Below, one piece after another: positions 31,743 to 34,861 of a DNA stretch of 34,861 nucleotides (position 1 is its first letter; each line of letters begins with the position of its first letter). Source of the stretch: Microcoleus sp. bin48.metabat.b7b8b9.023 (GTDB lineage: Bacteria > Cyanobacteriota > Cyanobacteriia > Cyanobacteriales > Microcoleaceae). The DNA lies in assembly GCF_013299185.1 (NCBI RefSeq), contig NZ_JAAFKG010000071.1:1-34861 (forward strand). The letters run 5' to 3'. The notes under the pieces are model-generated. The model saw nothing but the letters and a program-made list of their open reading frames with translations. It was not told the origin of the DNA and did not search any database. A program made the position numbers and the translations under genes.

Positions 31743-33320
31743 GTGGAAATTAATACATTAACTTACAATCCTCCCTTGGCTGCGATCGAACTGCGACTCC
31801 GCGAGCTGCTTTCGGCTGAACTATACGCTGGTGCGTGGGTAGATCCGTCCCCCACGACGTTAATAGGGGTGTTCGAGCACCTGCGGAGTCTCCGCTACAT
31901 CCTCCACGACTACGTGCCCAGGCCCGTGTCCGAATCTCCGGCCAACCCTGGGGAGGTTCGCTACCAATGGCAAACAGGCACTTTGCTATTCACAGATTTA
32001 GCTGGGTTTACGTCGCTGTTGGAAGCAAACACAGCCCAGGGGCGCAAGGGCGCTGAAACGCTGTTGGGGGTGATTAACGACTATTTTGCCTCAATGATTG
32101 AAATCGTCAGCAAGTCGGGGGGGGATTTGCTGGAGTTTACAGGAGATGCGCTGCTGGTGCAGTTTCTGGGAGGGATTGACCAAGAGGAGGATACAGCTAG
32201 GGCGGTGCGGGCGGGTTTGCGGATGCAGCGGGCGATGGCTAAATTTGCCAATATCGAAACGGCGCGGGGTGCTTTGTCTTTGAGGATGCGGGTGGGTATC
32301 CATTGCGGTCGCTATATTAGTGCTGATATCGGTACACCGCTGCGGATGGCTCACGTACTGCTGGGGCATTCAGTCCAGCAAGCCAAGCAGGCTGAGGGTT
32401 CTGGGACTGTGGGGCGGGTGTGTTTGACTGAAACTGCTAGTTCGTCTTTGGGGGAGCAATTTCGTTTTGAATCGTGGAAACCGGGTTATTTGTTGGTGGC
32501 AGATGATTTCACGGACGATCGACTCGGAGAGTACGATATTACTTTGACTGGGCGGCGGATGCCAAGTTCGATATTGCTCGATCGCACGGTATCGGGTTTG
32601 GTGAGCGAAATCGAGGAAGCCGTGAAACGGGTTGAACCCCTTGCTAGTTATATTCCCAAAACCATCTTGAGACTGCTGGTTGAAAATGCCGACAGGCGGA
32701 AAATCCCGCCGGATTTTCCCGAACCGACGGTGATGTTTGTCAACTTGATCGGTTTACCGGAGTTGGTGGACAAAGCAACGCCAGCCGAGGAAGCTAATCT
32801 GGTACTGGGATGTTCTCGGGTGTTTGCGCTAATTGATGCTGTGGTGTCCGCGAAAGGGGGGGTGCTGCAAAAAGTAACGGCGCATTTGGATGGTTCGGAT
32901 ATATTGATTTATTTTGGTGTACCGGACGTTCATACCGACGATCCAAGTCGCGCGGCGAGTGCGGCGATCGCGATCCGGGATCTAATTGCCAGTTTACCTC
33001 CGATCGTTATCGGCGGTGAAAATGTGAAAGTAAGCTGTCAAATTGGGCTGTCTCGGGGCCCTGTGTTTGCTGCTGAGGTTGGGGAACCGCGAGGGCGCAG
33101 GGAGTTTAATATCCTCGGCGATACGGTGAATACGGCTGCTAGGCTGATGAGCAAGGCGGGGGAAAATGAAATTTTGATTGGCGAAAGGGTGTTTGAGTCG
33201 ATCGGGCTAAACTTCGATTGCGAGGCTTTGGGAGCTGTTTCTTTGAAGGGCAAATCTGCTCTGACTCCGGCTTTTGTGTTGCACGGTTCAAAGGTGGAGA
33301 GGGGAAAAGGCAGCGTTTAA
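31743..33320 (+). CDS. Class III adenylate/guanylate cyclase with two complementary catalytic domains
   Basis: 525 residues starting with GTG at 31743. Domain 1 (about 78-225) has the two metal-binding aspartates (LLFTDLAGFT, Asp85; FTGDALLVQF, Asp135), but the transition-state Asn/Arg positions are Gln212 and Gln216 (LGHSVQQAKQ). Domain 2 (about 328-480) has lost the first Asp (FVNLIGL, Asn334) but keeps LGDTVNTAARLM with Asn463 and Arg467. The halves together make one full active site, like C1/C2 of mammalian cyclases. The N-terminal 70 residues include LIGVFEHLRSLRYILHDYVP, also seen before bacterial cyclase domains. It is probably cytosolic; cAMP or cGMP specificity cannot be told. Confidence 0.88.
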   Translation: MEINTLTYNPPLAAIELRLRELLSAELYAGAWVDPSPTTLIGVFEHLRSLRYILHDYVPRPVSESPANPGEVRYQWQTGTLLFTDLAGFTSLLEANTAQGRKGAETLLGVINDYFASMIEIVSKSGGDLLEFTGDALLVQFLGGIDQEEDTARAVRAGLRMQRAMAKFANIETARGALSLRMRVGIHCGRYISADIGTPLRMAHVLLGHSVQQAKQAEGSGTVGRVCLTETASSSLGEQFRFESWKPGYLLVADDFTDDRLGEYDITLTGRRMPSSILLDRTVSGLVSEIEEAVKRVEPLASYIPKTILRLLVENADRRKIPPDFPEPTVMFVNLIGLPELVDKATPAEEANLVLGCSRVFALIDAVVSAKGGVLQKVTAHLDGSDILIYFGVPDVHTDDPSRAASAAIAIRDLIASLPPIVIGGENVKVSCQIGLSRGPVFAAEVGEPRGRREFNILGDTVNTAARLMSKAGENEILIGERVFESIGLNFDCEALGAVSLKGKSALTPAFVLHGSKVERGKGSV

Positions 33321-33355
33321 ATAAATTTTAAGACCTAGGCAAGTGGTTTTATTGG

Positions 33356-33865
33356 CTACTCGCACAGACTAAACTCCGATCGATATTTCACTATGCCGCT
33401 GCAATCCTGCAAAGCATCTCTTTCTAACTCCAACACCATAAAAGCTTCATCAGGTACATCATATTCGCATCGCAACATCTTGCTACTAGCAGGAACGAAC
33501 CCGAAACGCGAATAGAAATCGGGAGATCCGAGGACAACCACTGCGTGAAAGTGCGATCGGGCGCACTGTTTTAAACCTTCGCGGATCAGCAGCGATCCGA
33601 TACCTTGCCGCTGATAGTTTGGTAGAACAGCGACTGGTGCCAAACCCAGAATTGACAAGGTGCTAGAACATTTTCCGGCGATGACAACCGGACTGAAGAA
33701 AATGTGTCCGACTGCTCGATCGGATTGTACCGCAACCAAGGAAAATGTAGATGCAATTCCCCGCAGGCGATCGACTAAGTTAGCCTCATTTTCTCGCCCG
33801 AATGCCACAATATTGACATTGCGAACAGTTGCTAAATCTTCGGGCTTTTCGGTACGGATATCCAT
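33356..33865 (-). CDS. GNAT family N-acetyltransferase (YhbS-like)
   Basis: About 169 residues from MDIRTEKPEDLATVRNV. The acetyl-CoA-binding motif A is APVAVLPNYQRQGIGSLLIR (Q/RxxGxG/A), followed by HAVVVLGSPDFYSRFGFVPA, the usual YhbS end. The N-acceptor substrate is unknown. A start further upstream at 33934 would add 23 residues coded by the 72-bp repeat, so I prefer 33865. It converges with the cyclase gene (35-base gap). Confidence 0.88.
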   Translation of the reverse strand: MDIRTEKPEDLATVRNVNIVAFGRENEANLVDRLRGIASTFSLVAVQSDRAVGHIFFSPVVIAGKCSSTLSILGLAPVAVLPNYQRQGIGSLLIREGLKQCARSHFHAVVVLGSPDFYSRFGFVPASSKMLRCEYDVPDEAFMVLELERDALQDCSGIVKYRSEFSLCE

Positions 33866-33903
33866 AGCTAATATCAAGAGTGACAAATCAATGCAACGAT
33901 AGT

Positions 33904-34045
33904 GGTAGGGTGTGGATCCCTCGATAATATCCAAAAAACGGTGAAAAATCTATCGAGCGACGCACCAACGATATTGGTAGGGTGTGGATCCCTCGATAAT
34001 ATCCAAAAAACGGTGAAAAATCTATCGAGCGACGCACCAACGACA
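33904..34045. repeat. 72-bp direct repeat, 2 copies
   Basis: Copies start at 33904 and 33976. Each has imperfect inverted ends (GGTGTGGATCCCTCGATA and TATCGAGCGACGCACC) around CCAAAAAACGGTGAAAAATC. The ends resemble the GGTGCGTCGCT repeat at 19935. Beyond it, 34046-34301 holds ACCACAGAGGATGCAGAGGA plus CGCAGAGG (34122-34150), a dispersed repeat, and otherwise A/T-rich DNA with no gene. Confidence 0.85.
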
Positions 34046-34301
34046 ATATTTTATACAACAAACTCAACATCAATTATTTTATTACTCTTTGATATCCTTT
34101 CCGGTAGTTTGGGAATGATTTAACCACAGAGGATGCAGAGGACGCAGAGGGATAGAACAAAGAGATAAATAATTTATATTCTACCAAATTTTATCTAATT
34201 CAATCATATACTGTTTCTGGTAAATATTTTGTATTTTTACTTTTCTTGAATAAAACATATGATTATTTGTCACTAATTTTATGATTGCTATATTTTGGAT
34301 A

Positions 34302-34730
34302 TTAATAGCAAAAATGCTCTCTAAATATTGAGTTCCGAAGCTTCTTCCATTCTTGTTTAGAAACATCTGCACGAGTTTTATCGCCCGATGGATCGCGGAT
34401 AGTCCAAATTGTGTCTGCAATGCGATCCTCTTCGAGGGCTCCGCTAACGAGCGATCGCCCGTGCTCGCGATAGTCGAAGTCCCAGAAAGCATCACCGGCG
34501 CAATCTCCTGGTGTAGCAATCATTTCGCGATCGACTGTACGGCGAATCGCATTCCATTCGCGGATGTAGATAGGAGAATCGTCCGATCGCAATTTACGGC
34601 CTCCTAATTGAGGATTAACCTTGTAGAAAAACCAATCCGTAAGATTATCCACGGATTGAGTTCGTGATTCTAAATCCCGGGCTGTAGCACAGTCTAGATT
34701 TGGGCCGAGAAACATGGCAAAAGTTAACAT
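34302..34730 (-). CDS. Conserved hypothetical protein with an in-frame repeat insertion
   Basis: 142 residues, soluble. DNLTDWFFYKVNPQLGGRKL, SPIYIREWNAIRRTV, GDCAGDAFWDFDYREHGR and IADTIWTIRDPSGDKTRADV read as a normal protein with many aromatic and charged residues; I do not recognise the family. Residues LVSGALEEDRIA are encoded by a roughly 33-base repeat that also encodes VSGAIEKDRI in the gene at 16834. The ATG at 34730 lies only four bases from the terminal repeat of an ISL3-type element, so the true 5' end or ribosome-binding site may have been cut off. Confidence 0.65.
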   Translation of the reverse strand: MLTFAMFLGPNLDCATARDLESRTQSVDNLTDWFFYKVNPQLGGRKLRSDDSPIYIREWNAIRRTVDREMIATPGDCAGDAFWDFDYREHGRSLVSGALEEDRIADTIWTIRDPSGDKTRADVSKQEWKKLRNSIFREHFCY

Positions 34731-34734
34731 ACAC

Positions 34735-34861
34735 GGCTCTTCTGGCTTTTTGGTGAAAAGTGTATAATGAGATACTACTAATTGATTTCTACCGTATGGA
34801 TCTTCATCTTGACAGACTGCTTAATCTACCCGATGTTACTGTTGAAAGTTGCATCCAATTC
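34735..34861 (+). mobile_element. ISL3-family insertion sequence, left end (cut by window edge)
   Basis: The sequence from 34735, GGCTCTTCTGGCTTTTTGGT, has the form of ISL3-family terminal inverted repeats, and about 60 bases inside it a transposase-like frame begins. The right end is outside the window, so neither the matching repeat nor the expected 8-bp target duplication can be checked. Confidence 0.6.
34796..34861 (+). CDS. ISL3-family transposase, N-terminal 22 residues (partial)
   Basis: ATG at 34796 begins MDLHLDRLLNLPDVTVESCI and runs off the window. This is the typical opening of cyanobacterial ISL3 transposases, before their zinc-finger-like CPxC region. Position and strand fit the inverted repeat at 34735. 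Only the N-terminus can be seen, so whether the gene is intact is unknown. Confidence 0.65.
   Translation, partial: MDLHLDRLLNLPDVTVESCIQF

Noticed and set aside
33866..33934. 23-residue N-terminal extension of the GNAT protein
   Set aside because: It is encoded partly by the 72-bp repeat, and GNAT similarity begins at MDIRTEKPEDL.
1..34861. tRNA or rRNA genes
   Set aside because: No cloverleaf with a GGTTCRANTCC T-arm and no rRNA-like sequence was seen on either strand.

Overview
The window looks like chromosomal DNA of a filamentous cyanobacterium, probably a non-heterocystous Oscillatoriales member of the Microcoleus/Oscillatoria kind. The evidence is the photosynthetic cytochrome cluster psbV-psbV2-petJ, many HIP1 octamers (GCGATCGC), a PEP-CTERM protein, an FHA-PrsW fusion, and many heptameric short tandem repeats (STRR) of the kind described in cyanobacteria. 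The genus is inference; no rRNA or tRNA gene is present.

Layout. 1-3840: a partial gene, an SGNH hydrolase, a Gfo/Idh/MocA dehydrogenase and a PEP-CTERM surface protein. 3875-7614: FHA-PrsW membrane protease, an STRR block, peptide deformylase with an overlapping small membrane protein, a DUF1648 protein and a retropepsin-like protease, the last two separated by a perfect 28-bp hairpin. 7657-9011: a solo tnpB element. 9089-15451: a pentapeptide-repeat membrane protein and an envelope-glycan group (PIG-V-like mannosyltransferase, GT-C-like protein, GtrB-like GT2) with thiaminase tenA on the other strand. 15532-22496: EamA exporter, small cupin-like protein, MocR regulator, GST, Ada and RuvC, with several families of dispersed and tandem repeats between them. 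22497-28535: a decayed HicB-like antitoxin, a CHAD protein, petJ/psbV2/psbV, a small conserved gene, a ~370-nt structured RNA candidate with its own terminator, and accD. 28615-31097: a small DUF2007-type gene cut by a second solo tnpB element, then prepilin peptidase pilD. 31395-34861: a conserved hypothetical, a double-domain class III cyclase, a GNAT acetyltransferase, another conserved hypothetical, and the start of an ISL3-type IS cut by the window edge.

Most protein-coding genes are ordinary core genes. The unusual content lies between them. (1) Two solo TnpB elements both sit directly 3' of TTAC; for the second, the interrupted gene can be rebuilt in frame across the insertion. (2) An intergenic RNA candidate (26826-27194, minus) has nested helices, GNRA loops and a rho-independent terminator, and I cannot assign it to a family. 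(3) A composite repeat (STRR plus a ~90-bp unit) occurs three times, always just downstream of a gene 3' end and in the same orientation relative to that gene; its STRR supplies the last codons and stop of two unrelated proteins. (4) There are a 107-bp MITE in three copies, a 51-bp x7 array right at the ada start codon, and a ~33-bp repeat inside two unrelated coding sequences in the same reading frame.
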